In this document: positions 1-10,269 of the stretch, piece by piece
Layout of the letters: each line of letters starts with the position of its first letter
How positions within the stretch are numbered: position 1 is the stretch's first letter
Assembly (NCBI GenBank): GCA_028554795.2
Contig: CM068838.1
Span: 94,963,974-95,027,973 of the forward strand
DNA from: Sinohyriopsis cumingii
Taxonomy: Eukaryota; Mollusca; Bivalvia; Unionida; Unionidae
Reading direction: 5' to 3'
DNA: 64,000 bases
The notes under the pieces: generated by a model
The model's database searches: none
Seen by the model: only the letters and a program-made list of their open reading frames with translations
Told to the model about the DNA's origin: nothing
Made by a program: the position numbers and the translations under genes

Positions 1-26
1 TGAAGAAAGGAAACATCTTGCTTTAA

Positions 27-1850
27 ATAATAATAATAATAATAATAATGAGGACTTTGTATAGCGCATAATCTTTAGAAGCTCTAAGCGCTTTACAACA
101 TTAGACAACACCTATAAGATAAAAAAAAATATCATGATATGATTACAAAAACAAACACAATGAAATTAGAAAACATTAATAAACATGCTGAGAATATTTA
201 AGGTAGGAAACATTATTAGACCTTTAAGTTTATTCTTGCAGTCACAATAAGTGAGTTTTAGAGCCCTTTTGAATGTGATCACTGTGTCTTTGTGTCTAAG
301 TTCAGTGTGCAATTCATTCCACGTTGCTTTTCCCTAGTATGAAAAAAGAACGCTGTCCATATAACATTGTTTTCATAGTGGGAATAATGAGTTTACGATT
401 GTCAGAAGAGGAGCGTAAGTATCATGCTGATGTGTACCCATGGGTGAGGTCGGATAGGTATGTTGGACTAGAGTCCCACAGTGACACGTAGCACAGAGAA
501 CAAATTTTGTGTTTGATTCTGGATCGAATGGATAGCCAGTGTAGGGTATCGAGCAGCGGGGAGGTGTGCTCTGATCGTGGTACTCTAAGTATAATCCGAG
601 CAGCTGAACTTTATGAAGTTTCTGGAGCAGATATTGCGATGAACCAGACGGAGCTGAGTTATAATAGTCCAGTCTTGAAAGTACTAATGGACACACGTGT
701 TTTAGTGGTATCAACTGAAAGATATTTGCGAATTGAGCTGATGCGTCTCAGCTCAAGATATGCAGCCTTGCATATGTTCATGACATGTTGGTGCAATGTA
801 AGAGTACTGTTCAGAGTAAGACCTAGGTTTCATATTGATTGTGTGAATTTAACGTTGGTGTTGCCGATATTCATTGTTTGAGTTGGTAAAGGATGTGAAT
901 GAGAAAGTCTTTTTGTTGTAATCAGAATGGTCTCAGTTTTATCATTGTTCATCTGCAGCTTGTTACATGTCATCCATGATTTCACATCAGAAATGCAACT
1001 CTCTACATCTTGGATGGTAGCATCAACTTCAGTTGGGTGGCTAGATTTGAATATTTGGGTGTCGTCAGAGTACAATTGGTGAGACACTGGATGAGGATCT
1101 ATGACACTTGAGGGCGACTGAGTGCACAGAATGAAGAGCACAGTTCCAAGAACAGACCCCTGTGGAACACCACAACATAGATCAACTGGGCTGGAGTGTA
1201 TTCCATTTGCAGATACAATTTGTGTCCTGTTGACCAAGTATGACATGAACCACAGTAAGGCTGTATCATGAATGCCAAATACATGCTGGAGACGGTGAAG
1301 TAATATATCATGGTCTATTGTGTCAAATGCTGTAGACAAATCAAGGAGGATGAGGACTGTAATCTTTCCGCTATCCAACGCAGAGAGAATGTCATTAACT
1401 ACTTTTAGAAGAGTAGTTTCAGTACTGTGGCAAGGACGATATGCAGATATGTGGATTGTACATTGCTAAAATGACTGTTTAAATTTAGATGAGATACAAG
1501 CTGGGATAGAACAACCTTTTCTAAGATTTGTTTTATACGAATGGGAGATTAGAAACTGGGCAGTAGTTCTTTAAATCGTTATGGTCTAGTGTTGGTTTCT
1601 TCAGCAGAGGCTTTAGAATGGCAGTTTTGAAAAATGATGAGAGAGAGGTATAACATCAGTTAGTGAAGGCAATACTGGATCTAAGCACTCAATCAGCAGT
1701 GATGTTGGAATTGGATAAAGTTCACTTGACTTTGGTGCACTCTTCATCAGGATTGTACATACGAAATCCATAGAGACAGGTTCAAATGCTGCTAATATTT
1801 GCCACCCAAATTCGGTATCCCAACTGTATGGTGACGACGATGACGATGCT
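27..1850 (-). mobile_element. CR1/L2-type non-LTR retrotransposon, 5'-truncated, inactive
   Basis: Read on the minus strand this is the reverse-transcriptase half and 3' end of a LINE. The longest open stretch (1378 down to 830) carries LDLSTAFDTIDHDILLHRL (RT motif A), GVPQGSVLGTVLF (motif B region) and YSDDTQIF (the Y-x-D-D active site, with Ser at x). Upstream, near 1500-1800, broken frames still resemble the region before motif A. The C-terminal part lies in another frame at 714-373 (SRLDYYNSAPSGSSQYLLQK). The 3' end is an (ATT)n tail, visible as (AAT)n at 27-50 on the plus strand. Stops and frameshifts separate the blocks, so it is dead. The same family recurs at 52175-53047 in opposite orientation. 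The clade is judged from motifs only. Confidence 0.85.
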
Positions 1851-1894
1851 GAATAATTACTGATTAATTGTTTTACCGTTCAGTCTGCTTAGTT

Positions 1895-2770
1895 GGTTCC
1901 AGAGGAAAAGTCATGGAAACGACTACGGTTGGAATTTGTTGAAGAGATACAACGCAGTTGTGTTGAATAAGGACACGGTCGATTGTGGAATATTAAAAAC
2001 GATTATAAGGATATTATCTCGGTTGATATAGGTGCATGTTATCCTGGCACTTTTCTTGGAATGGGAGTATATTGTAAATGCTTTGAGACATTTGGACACC
2101 CAACACAGAGTTGCGATAAACTGACCTTCACCAAATTTTGACTTGACTGGATTTGATTGTATTGAGTCATTCGAATTTTCACTGAAAAACCTTCGTGTGA
2201 TTGTCGTTGTTTGCTTTGGAAAACATTTTAGCGCACACGGCTGGGCTCCAATATTTGTATTACGATATAATCTTGATGTAAAAATAGTGATATCGTTAAT
2301 TGTAAGTGAAACAATTATATCATATTGTCCGCAGAAACATGTTTGGTTATCAGAACAAAATAAATATTCTGATGATGAAAATGCTGATATAACTGATTTT
2401 GAGAAATCATGGCAGAAATATAATTGGCAAATTTACGCAAGGATGATAATATGATCATACACGGCATTATACAAGATTAATTATAGATGATGCTGAACTC
2501 GATTTTATAACTAATGATACAACGTAGAGAAATATGTTAATAAGTCGAAGTAATGTTAATTTATCGGACGGAACTAAATTAGGTACAGTTGTGAGTTGCA
2601 CGTTTGGTAAGTCACCGCAGTTTACTCATAAGATCTTCAATGCTCGGGCATGTTTCGATAAATTTATTATCGATGATAAACAGATTTCCTGATGCCGATG
2701 TTAGAGTCGCCACAGATTCATTTTATATCAATCAAAAATACAGGATTGCTAGAATAACTACCTATCGACG
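1895..2770 (+). pseudogene. Family-B DNA polymerase remnant (N-terminal part missing)
   Basis: A protein-primed-type family-B polymerase would copy the element's DNA. About 2001-2066 reads through DIISVDIGACYPGTFLGMG, matching motif A of PolB (Asp followed by a Tyr-Pro-containing loop). A frameshift then leads to 2143-2454, which contains WFGKHF-like and WAP-like segments (seen here as CFGKHFSAHGWAP) followed by a 'vWLSEQ' strand. About 2691-2763 reads DADVRVATDSFYIN, in the place of the motif C D-T-D-S signature (here A-T-D-S). At least three frame changes and several stops separate these blocks. Exonuclease motifs are not seen; the sequence to the left is a LINE. The helicase remnant follows without a clear intergenic gap, suggesting one original polyprotein. 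Confidence 0.65.
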
Positions 2771-2884
2771 CTAATGCATCATGGGGCGAATTGAGAATAA
2801 AATAAAAAAACATACTTAGTTATTGTGATACTGCCGACGTTGAAATGAAGAATATTTATTTTAAAAAATAATCAAATATCAAAA

Positions 2885-3905
2885 TTGTTTTCAGCACCAT
2901 CGGTATATGATCCTGAGACCAGATGTAAGGCTGTTTATCTCAATGGACCGGGAAGTTCTGGTTAAACAACACCTGTGATCGAATTATTTCTTGGACTTGA
3001 TATAATTGTGTTAACCCCTACACATAGCCTCGGCATAGAAATGAACAAACGAGGTGTTAAATATCATACTTATCATAGCTTCTTCTGATGGAAGGGAGAT
3101 ACAAAGATTCCTGACTGAATGGGTGAAAAATATATTCCAAAGATTTTTATGGGATGAAATATCTATCTATCTATCTATCTATCTTTCTGTCTATCTATCT
3201 ATCTATCTATAAAGATAGATAGATATATAGTTTCGCTAGAGACACTAAAAATATTTCTTGTTTGTTTGTTGACAAAACATACTGCTGTTATCATGTGTGG
3301 CGATCATAGTCAACCGCCACCATCTGTTAAATTGTCTCCATATGAATGGCTGAAAAGTTTGTGGATTATTATGAGATAACTGGTGATCATTGAGCGCTTG
3401 ATCCAGAATTAAGAATGCTTAAGAAATTAATCCGACTACAGCCAAATAAACTTCAGTGTGAAATAATGCACGAAATAATTTCAGAAACTCCTATGAACAA
3501 CTTTTGGAATTTAGATGATTTGATAGTTGCAAGCTGTACGATAGTTCGTGACTTTAACAATAATTATTTCTGTTACATAAAGTAACATTTGAAAATCTAC
3601 ACCTTCCATTTGTGTTATCGCGCAGCAAATACTGGACGGCAAAAATATCGACGTTGAAATTCCAGGTTGTGGTAGTAAACAAAATCTTATGTTAAATGAT
3701 ATTGTTTTAATTCAGTGTTTCTGAGAGAGCGTTTACGATGGACAAACATCCGTGCACGTTAAGGTATGCTAAAACGATTCATTCGTCACAAGGATTAACT
3801 ATTTCGGATATTAATATTCGGATTGTCGACGATCGAATTGAATGGTCAAATTTAGTTTATCTAGAAGTTACTACATTCAGAAGAATAATTCAGTTCGGAG
3901 GGTTA
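2885..3905 (+). pseudogene. SF1 (Pif1/RecD-like) helicase remnant
   Basis: An NTP-dependent DNA helicase continues from the PolB remnant. The P-loop strand VYLNGPGSSG sits at about 2933-2962, but the next codon, where the invariant lysine belongs, is TAA (2963-2965), followed by TT. Next comes IIVLTPTHSLGIEMNKRGVK (about 3002-3061), fitting motif Ia, then TYHSFF. A (TATC)n array interrupts the gene at 3165-3235. Beyond it MCGDHSQPPP (about 3293-3322) fits motif III (G-D-x-x-Q-x-P). IHSSQGLTISD (about 3777-3809) fits motif V/VI of SF1 helicases, and WSNLVYLE follows. Multiple stops and frameshifts remain. Assignment to SF1 is firm on motif order; the subfamily is not. Confidence 0.72.
3165..3235 (+). 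repeat. (TATC)n microsatellite inside the helicase remnant
   Basis: An imperfect TATC array with two variant units, followed by a short reverse-complement stretch (AGATAGATAGATA). It splits the helicase between the motif II region and motif III, so it arose or expanded after the gene lost function. Confidence 0.95.
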
Positions 3906-3985
3906 TCATAGACACCAAAGAAAATAACAAACAAAGTCAGGAAATCAACGATAATTTAGTAAAATAAAAATTTGTTATAAACAGT

Positions 3986-4195
3986 ATGACACCCAACCCC
4001 CCACAAAATAAGCGCAATTTTGACCTCGATGCTGAATTTATGATGACATTAAAGCAAAAGCAGAATAATCATTGTGCGAGTTGTACCACAATAATGTTGT
4101 GGCACTATTCAAATAATAATCGAAGACAATTTACCGCAGATAGACCTAATAGTTGTCTTGGTCATATACGCGTAACTGTGATGCTGTCCTGACGT
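3986..4195 (+). pseudogene. HNH-type nuclease domain remnant at the C-terminal end of the polymerase-helicase block
   Basis: A 68-residue open stretch directly follows the helicase remnant in the same direction. It shows a CxxC pair (Cys30, Cys33), a spacer ending in DRPNSCLGH (residues 52-60), then a strand IRVTVMLS. This is the layout of HNH/endonuclease-VII-like zinc nucleases: CxxC, then D-R-x-N...G-H, then a strand, then a second CxxC. The second CxxC falls just past the TGA at about 4190 and is not visible, so the zinc site is probably lost. A possible role is cleavage of DNA during replication or resolution, but that is inference. The link to the helicase is by adjacency and direction; a frame change separates them. 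Confidence 0.55.
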
Positions 4196-4239
4196 CGAGC
4201 CCATTCACAAAAGTGAACGCTGTGGTAATTGTGTGTCTT

Positions 4240-5230
4240 AAGGAATTACTTGTAATTGCTCACGTACAATTCCACGCTGAGGAGCAGATGACTCTAGTAC
4301 ATTGGTCTGTGGATCTTACCACACTGGAAATTTTATGTGTCGTCACAGTCCAAATATGATCAATTGATCTGTTTTTACCACCTTCAAGTTCACCATGTTC
4401 TTATAAATATCATACATTCACGTCACCTAGGTGTTGTTCTGAGAATGAATCATGCCACTGTATTGGTATATGTTTCTTTTTGTGATTACAGTGGTAGGTT
4501 TCATAGAAATTTCACGAGTAATTTCATAATTTAACGCAGCTATTACACTTGGTAGTCTTGCAAACCATTCACAAGATCACTTGTCTTTCTGAATTATTTC
4601 CTTTGCATACTGATATTGAACCAATCTCTCAGCAAGTGTTCGATTAAATTGTCCAACAATTGCCTGATTGCGATGAATTACGGTATGTCCTCGTCTGATT
4701 CTGACGTTATGTTTTTTAATCAGAGACGATACTGCACCTAGACTTTCCTTACCAGGATCAACCTGTAGTAACTAGCTATCTTAGACCACCACGTTGATAT
4801 ATTCGTTCAAACGCAGATGGAACTTCAGTTGCTTCTTTACTTGATAGTGGTTCTGCTTCTTTATATCTACTTTTAACGTTAACGACAGTCAACGCGTATT
4901 TGTATATGCGTGATTGACGTCTACCAATTTCAAGAATATCGTGTGGTAAAAACAAAATATCTTCTTGATGAGCTTTATTGGGAATGCTGACATCAATATG
5001 TGCGTAAGGTGGTGGTATATATTGTGCCATATTGCCAGTCTGCTAACCAATTTTCAGCAGCAGAATGTGTGATATTTGCTGCATCAGCGGGTTTACAAAT
5101 CGCTGCATTACCCCTCCAATATCATCTTGGGCTATAAAAAAATCGATTCCATAATAAACATCGGCACTAGTTTACTTTTCATCGCAGATTTTAGTAGGAA
5201 GCTAGCAAGGTTTTCTCTGAGAGATTAATT
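4240..5230 (-). pseudogene. Retroviral-type (RVE, DDE) integrase remnant
   Basis: The order below is on the minus strand. An N-terminal helical piece (frame around 5130-5040) is followed by the open stretch 5030-4776, with QYIPPPYAHIDVSIPNKAHQ, then EDILFLPHD (first catalytic Asp) and KYALTVVNVKSRYKEAEPL (RVE core strand). After a frameshift, VDPGKESLGAVSSLIKK (about 4763 downward) gives the second Asp. FNRTLAERL (about 4650) follows the position where the catalytic Glu belongs; here that residue is Gly in IVGQFNRT. The C-terminal portion at about 4440-4240 (GELEGGKNRS, then QRGIVREQLQVIP) looks like the small SH3/chromo-like tail of this integrase group. It points toward the HNH gene. Stops and frameshifts plus the Glu loss make it inactive. 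Confidence 0.75.
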
Positions 5231-5249
5231 TTTATGGAATTTAAAGACT

Positions 5250-5629
5250 TTAACGTTTTATCAACTTCACATCTGTAATATGTCGTTGTTGTAAATTTTT
5301 ATTTTTATGCACGATATCATGAACGCAGCACGCTTGGTCAATCGCATTTTTTGGATACTCTCCAGGTCTTGGTTGAATTTTCTCGTCAAGTCGGATATCA
5401 TGTCGGGTTCCAGGACAACAATAATTATATCCAGGAAGATGTTTTTCTCCTGTGAAATTAGCCCATGGAGCTTCTGGTAATTTTTGCAGTGAAGCATGGA
5501 TATCACCACCAGACACTTTTTGTCCGGAGATAAAGCTATATTTGCTTGTACGACATTGTCATTCACTTGTCTGTAAGTACGCGCTTTTTTATTTTTTTGT
5601 GCTCTGCATCGAACATAAAATAAACCCAT
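5250..5629 (-). pseudogene. Phospholipase-A2-like protein with N-terminal Cys-containing segment
   Basis: The start is ATG at 5629 (MGLFYVRCRAQKNKKARTY...). The frame shifts near 5516, and the PLA2-like block runs 5516-5250. It contains LPGYNYCCPGTRHDIRL, in the place of the PLA2 calcium-loop segment (Y-x-x-x-G-P-G-T in this group; one Gly is Cys here), then AIDQACCVHDIVHK with the catalytic His-Asp pair, and RHITDVKLI with the distal Asp. This is the VP1u/PLA2-like fold seen in parvoviral minor capsid proteins and in PLA2-like proteins of adintovirus-type elements. In those systems it acts on membranes during entry; no such role is claimed for this broken copy. It lies just upstream of the integrase on the same strand. 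The N-terminal segment keeps one Cys of an apparent zinc pair. Confidence 0.65.
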
Positions 5630-5652
5630 ATTATTTATTATATTTCTACAAC

Positions 5653-6335
5653 ATGGATATCATTGATTTCTCATCGCGCGAAAGCAGGAGCCAGGCAAGC
5701 ATCATCCAGCGCTAACAATTTATATCAGAGCAATTAGCATAGGTCCATCTGGGTCTGTAAGACGCAATTGCTGCTTAATCTGATAATGAGATAGCTCACG
5801 AGATAACTTATATTTAGTTGCACCATCTGTAGATGATCAGATGCTACGATGGACTTAACTATTTTAATAAAAATGTGAAATTATTAGACAAGGATGGTAA
5901 TGATATTTATTTTATCACCGGTATTGATGAAGCCCTATCTGTAGATGATCTCGATAGATTTATTAATAATCTCGTAGTATACGATGATGTAATGCTGAAA
6001 AAAAAAATCAAATCATGCTCGGATATTTTATCAATGCAGGCACAAAACACAAACAGGATTTGTTACGCAGCGATATACACAAATACCTAAAGTGATCCTC
6101 AATAACGCCAATATTTTATTTGTTTAATAGAATTTATACACATACTCTGCGAAACATTCATCAGACTTGGTGTTCAAGGGATATGGATATGATTAATTAA
6201 AAAAATTTCTTTTCACGTTCGCATGCTACCCAACACGGATTTATCACAATACATTTACATGATCATCGATCGCAATATCGTGTATATCTTGATAAAAATA
6301 TTCGGTTAAGAGAAAGCAGCAGGGCAGGTGATGAT
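5653..6335 (+). pseudogene. FtsK/A32-type genome-packaging ATPase remnant
   Basis: The start is ATG at 5653 (MDIIDFSSRESRS). The segment IYIRAISIGPSGS at about 5717-5756 is the strand and first half of a Walker A loop. One base appears missing at about 5757, so the Lys-Thr codons fall out of frame, and a TAG follows shortly after. The open stretch 5833-6090 carries DKDGNDIYFITGIDEALSVD and then NNLVVYDDVML, a Walker B strand (Asp51/Asp52 of that stretch). Downstream the frame shifts again at about 6040-6100 but still shows VILNNANILF-like and C-terminal beta segments to about 6330. Packaging ATPases of this type are found in Polintons, adintoviruses and many dsDNA viruses. Divergent from the PLA2 gene by about 25 bp. 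Confidence 0.68.
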
Positions 6336-6339
6336 TAAA

Positions 6340-7480
6340 ATTTAGTGTCAGGGTAAATAAACAAACACGAATAAAATTTGAAAACACAAGTGTAAAAATT
6401 AAGTAACAAAATGAGCTAACTGAAGTAGAAAAATCTCGGTCGGTTAGAGGCTTCGGTTTGGCGTTACTGACCTTGTATTTTTAATTCACGTAGAAAGCTT
6501 TATTTTCGCAAATGGACCCTTCTAAAATGGTCTGTTCACCCTCTCTGCTGCAGAAGCGGTTATTATTCCATATGTAGGATAACTTTCATACAAGTTTATT
6601 TATATTCAATTTTCTCATGCTGAATGTTTATCACATTTTCCGGTGCACTCGTGCACATTAAGGAAATTCGGTTTTAGACTGACATAACATTTACAAGCTT
6701 GCTTAGTATATCAGTTATGTTTCTAACGATTACTGAAATTAGAAATTATTTCCAAACAGTGGGAACCATGTCCACAGTCACGATGTAAGCCAAGTAACTG
6801 AAATGATTTATGATTTTTTAACTGAAAATATTATTTGCGTTATTCTACGCCAAATACCAGCAATTATGTGAGCCTCAACCATTTGTAAATTATTTTATTT
6901 TTGTGCTCCATAAATGTAATATTTTTATGGGTATGGTATTCATCTGAAAGGAAACTAGAGGAGAGTGGGAAAATATCTTTGCATCAGAAAATGATTGTGT
7001 TTGAACCAGTGTTGTGAAGTGATTGTTATTCCATAGTTATATAGAATATATTTTTATACATGTTTGTTTATGCTACAAATTTTAAGACTTAATTTTTATC
7101 AGATTTTCCCAATGACTCCTCCAACTGTTTTTGGACTGACACAAAATTTTACCTGCCTACTAAATAAATGATTTTTTTTAGCAATTACTGAAATTAAAAA
7201 CTACACATTTTGTTTCCAAACAGTGGGAAACATGTCTCAAGGTCAGGCTGGAAGCTAAAGTAACTGAATTGATTTATGGTGTATTAATTGTAATGGATAA
7301 TAGTATTATTCCTACCCCCGAACCAGAAAAAATAAATATAAACAAGTTTGTTCAATTTATTTATCTAAATACTGCATATTTATTTCAATGGCATATTTCT
7401 TTATTTCATTAAATGTAAACCTCAACTTTACAAACTTACTGGTTTTAACAACAGAAAATCATAAATATAATAACATTTAC
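6340..7480. repeat. Non-coding AT-rich stretch with an imperfect direct duplication
   Basis: About 6620-6830 and 7090-7290 are related in direct orientation. Both contain ATTACTGAAATTA followed by a TTTCCAAACAGTGGGAA block and a GTAACTGAA-TGATTTATG block, with many differences elsewhere. Spacing is about 470 bp. No convincing reading frame is seen here. Confidence 0.6.
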
Positions 7481-7555
7481 AGATGAAAATCTTTTATTCA
7501 AAGGACATCCTTCTTGAATGTAAGTACGACTGCTATGACTACTATCAAAATACAG

Positions 7556-7609
7556 CTACTACTACTACTACTATTACTAATAATAATAATAACAGCATTA
7601 ATAATAATG
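7556..7609 (+). repeat. (ACT)n/(AAT)n trinucleotide repeat
   Basis: Imperfect ACT units followed by AAT units. A short frame through it is not considered coding. Confidence 0.9.
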
Positions 7610-7929
7610 CTAAACGAATCTTCACCTACCTATTTTGTCTAGGGGAAACAAACATGGGGAGGATCGCACTAAGCATAAAAAATATCAAGCATACACGAAA
7701 ATCAGACCAAAACAATTCTGAAATAAATAAAGTTTGGAATGTAACATGGCATAATGGATGATGCAAGAATTTATGATACAAAACAGGAATTATTTCATAC
7801 ATAATAAACCGAGTTGTTCTTTTTATATAATGTTCATACAAATATGTTTCTGGCTCCATCCCTACAAAAACTGATTATATGGAAGCCTCAGGTTCTGTAT
7901 ATCATTATCGACTAAATATGAGTCCTTAT

Positions 7930-8900
7930 GAGACTTTATATCAGATATGACAATTTGGTGAATGGTCTAAAACACTTCAAATGCTGCCATAAATTGCCCA
8001 CAATCAATTCAACTTCAAATTTCATCGACATCAAAATCTCACAGACATTGTATGTAAAAGTCCATATGGGCATCCACATAATCATGTTAATGTTCCAGTC
8101 TCTGCCATAACCCAGTAATTTGTAGAGTGTTGTATTTTTATAAAGTCAAATGGTAGATGTTGCAGATGCCATTGGGAAGTTTCATATTTCACCAATGAAT
8201 CCCCGCAATCTATCACTGCAAGAAAAGAGTTTGATAATTTTTCAAGAACAGATATTAAATGACTTCTACAAAATGTGCGTGAGCTAATTAAAACAAAGTC
8301 ATATCTTAACTTTCATGTTCCTTCTAACTTATCCGATGATGACTATTTCTACCTTTTTGGGCTTGAAAATGAATCAATTCCCCTTACGGACTAAGATTAA
8401 ATCATGGTTCAAGAGAACAACTTGATGAAATAGCACAAATTGTACTTAAAGATGGATGCATCCACTTGGAAACTGAAGGAACTTCCAAGGATATCACTTG
8501 ATTACCTGAGTGACATCACTGTGGCCATTTATCAAGTTAAACAGGCTCCAAAGTATACAAATGAGCATTTCGCTGAGGAGGGGCAGTATGAGGTTATGGC
8601 ATGCATGGATTTGCCAGGTCTTTTATATGAAGTATTCCATGGACTCCATCATGCATGGATTTGCCAGGTCTTTTATATGAAGTATTCCATGGACTCCATC
8701 AAAGGATGGTTTTGTATCAGCAATGCTGGTGCAAGGGGTGTTGGGTGTTGTGCCCAAGTATCTAGTTTTCTATGGTTTATTGGCTGAAAAAGGTGGATAA
8801 CTGATGAGCTGGCAAAGAAATCATCACTAGTTATTCATCTTAAAGATGCATCATCTAGTCCAGAATGTGAATATGACAACGGGGACTCAACTGAGTTGTT
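7930..8900 (+). pseudogene. SWIM-type zinc-finger transposon protein remnant
   Basis: About 8280-8400 reads SDDDYFYLFGLENESIPLT. The open stretch 8440-8787 reads DITVAIYQVKQAPKYTNEHF, AEEGQYEV, then GWFCISNAGARGVGCCAQVSSFLWFIG. The last block has the shape of a SWIM finger (CxC...CxH) in proteins of invertebrate DNA transposons, with the second Cys changed to Ser and the His to Gln, so zinc binding is probably lost. An exact 50-bp tandem duplication (8601-8700) interrupts the domain in frame only by chance. Stops at about 8395 and 8788 break it further. The transposon superfamily is not determined; no terminal repeats were found. Confidence 0.5.
8601..8700 (+). repeat. Exact 50-bp tandem duplication
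   Basis: Unit 1 is 8601-8650 and unit 2 is 8651-8700; they are identical, starting ATGCATGGATTTGCCAGG. Identity against a decayed background means the duplication is recent, or is an assembly artefact. Confidence 0.95.
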
Positions 8901-9880
8901 TTTCTACACTGTGAACACTACTTTCATAAGTATTAATCTGGCTCATTTAATATTTATATGACAAATAATAATTTTGTTTAATTAAATTGTCATCCATATC
9001 ACGATGTTTCCATTATTATGGCATCTTATTTGTATGATATTATGGCTGAGAGAATGGTAATACATAACAATTGTCAGATTAAGGCCTTCCAGGACCATCA
9101 TCACTGAAAATATTATAGTACCCCACTCCCATTACTAAATGTGAAATTTAAAAAACAAATATCAGAAACTAAAAAAGCTGAAAAATACTAGTTTTGCACC
9201 ATTCCAAATCAAAATACTCGTACATGCAGATTGAAATGGTCATATATAATTCATTCAATTTATATCATCGGTAATTAATTATAATTGTTTTCTTGTGTCC
9301 CTGTTGTGCTAGTGCCCTAATCATGTGCTTTGCATTCTTAATAGATAATCTGGCAAAATACATACCACATTCATATAAATACAAAAATGTATATTTTTAA
9401 GACATACGCATTATGAATGTTACTTTTTATGTTGACCTGAATAGTTTATTTGTAATGCTTTCTATTCTCTCTTTGATGATTTTGCAGTCATTGCCAGTCA
9501 TTGCAAGTTCTTTCTGGTCACCTCCGAGTGTCTCTAAGAAGGGGTCCAAGGTCAAATACATTAAAAAAGTGACAATTACATTAACAGTTGCTCATCTCAA
9601 CCGTACAGACGACAGGAGTGTATCACCCCTAGGTCATGTTGTGGGTGGATGAGTGGGGACGTTACAATGATCAGGATTTGCTGTTAGTTTTCCTTAACTG
9701 CTACCGTTAGGTAATATATGTTCAGTGAGTGCATTTCTTTTATCAGTTGTTTCGTCGTCTCTTGCTTGCATATATTTTCATTTTAACACTTCTCTGAACC
9801 TCCAGTTATATAGAAAGCCTTACCGCGAGATATTATCATGATTCTGGCGTAGGAATACGGATAAGCATGTCGGCCTACAT
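8901..9880. other. No recognisable feature
   Basis: AT-rich sequence with only short chance frames, such as 9413-9652 on the plus strand (79 codons), which shows no motif I know. Confidence 0.6.
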
Positions 9881-9883
9881 GTA

Positions 9884-10012
9884 TAGTATACACAGGGGCT
9901 AGTATCGTTGCGTACAATTTACCTGTCATTTGTGTACCATATAATAACTACATACAGTACATGTATGACAGGTAAATTGTAAGCAACAACACGAGCCCCT
10001 TTGATAGTATAC
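9884..10012. repeat. Hairpin-forming inverted repeat (small MITE-like unit)
   Basis: The arms are 9884-9929 and 9965-10012. The left arm ends ACAATTTACCTGTCAT; the right arm begins with its exact complement, ATGACAGGTAAATTGT. Further out, AGGGGCTAGT pairs with ACGAGCCCCT and GTATAC lies at both ends. The loop is about 35 nt. This would fold into a stem of about 45 bp with a few mismatches. It could be a miniature transposon or a hairpin transcript. Confidence 0.7.
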
Positions 10013-10229
10013 AGTACCTGAAATATTTAAGTTTGCCTTCGAAACCACTGTCAAATTATAATAGTCAACGTAATAATGGGACTAGCTTTACTTAACGGTA
10101 TATATGAGTAGATATTCATATAACGTTATTTCATGAGCTTAAATTTTTCAATACGTATTTGAATTTCTTCATTGACCCATCGAAGGCCCCAGTATTTAGT
10201 CACTACAAAGAATTTGATATAGACCTACA

Positions 10230-10232
<3 letters not shown>

Positions 10233-10266
<34 letters not shown>
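10233..10266 (+). repeat. (GA)n microsatellite
   Basis: About 17 uninterrupted GA units. Confidence 0.97.

Positions 10267-10269
<3 letters not shown>

Larger units (their letters stand above)
1880..6335. mobile_element. Eroded Polinton/adintovirus-like self-synthesising DNA element
   Basis: Six recognisable gene remnants are packed into about 4.5 kb. The plus strand has PolB, SF1 helicase and HNH nuclease in one direction. The minus strand has a retroviral-type integrase and a PLA2-like protein. The plus strand then has an FtsK/A32-type packaging ATPase. PolB plus RVE integrase plus packaging ATPase is the established signature of Polintons/Mavericks and the related adintovirus-type elements. 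No capsid, protease or terminal inverted repeats were recognised, so the exact class is open. Every gene has stops or frameshifts, so this is a fossil. The left side ends against the LINE at 27-1850. The right end is not defined. Confidence 0.75.

Noticed and set aside
507..881. 124-codon plus-strand frame
   Set aside because: Antisense shadow of the LINE C-terminal region.
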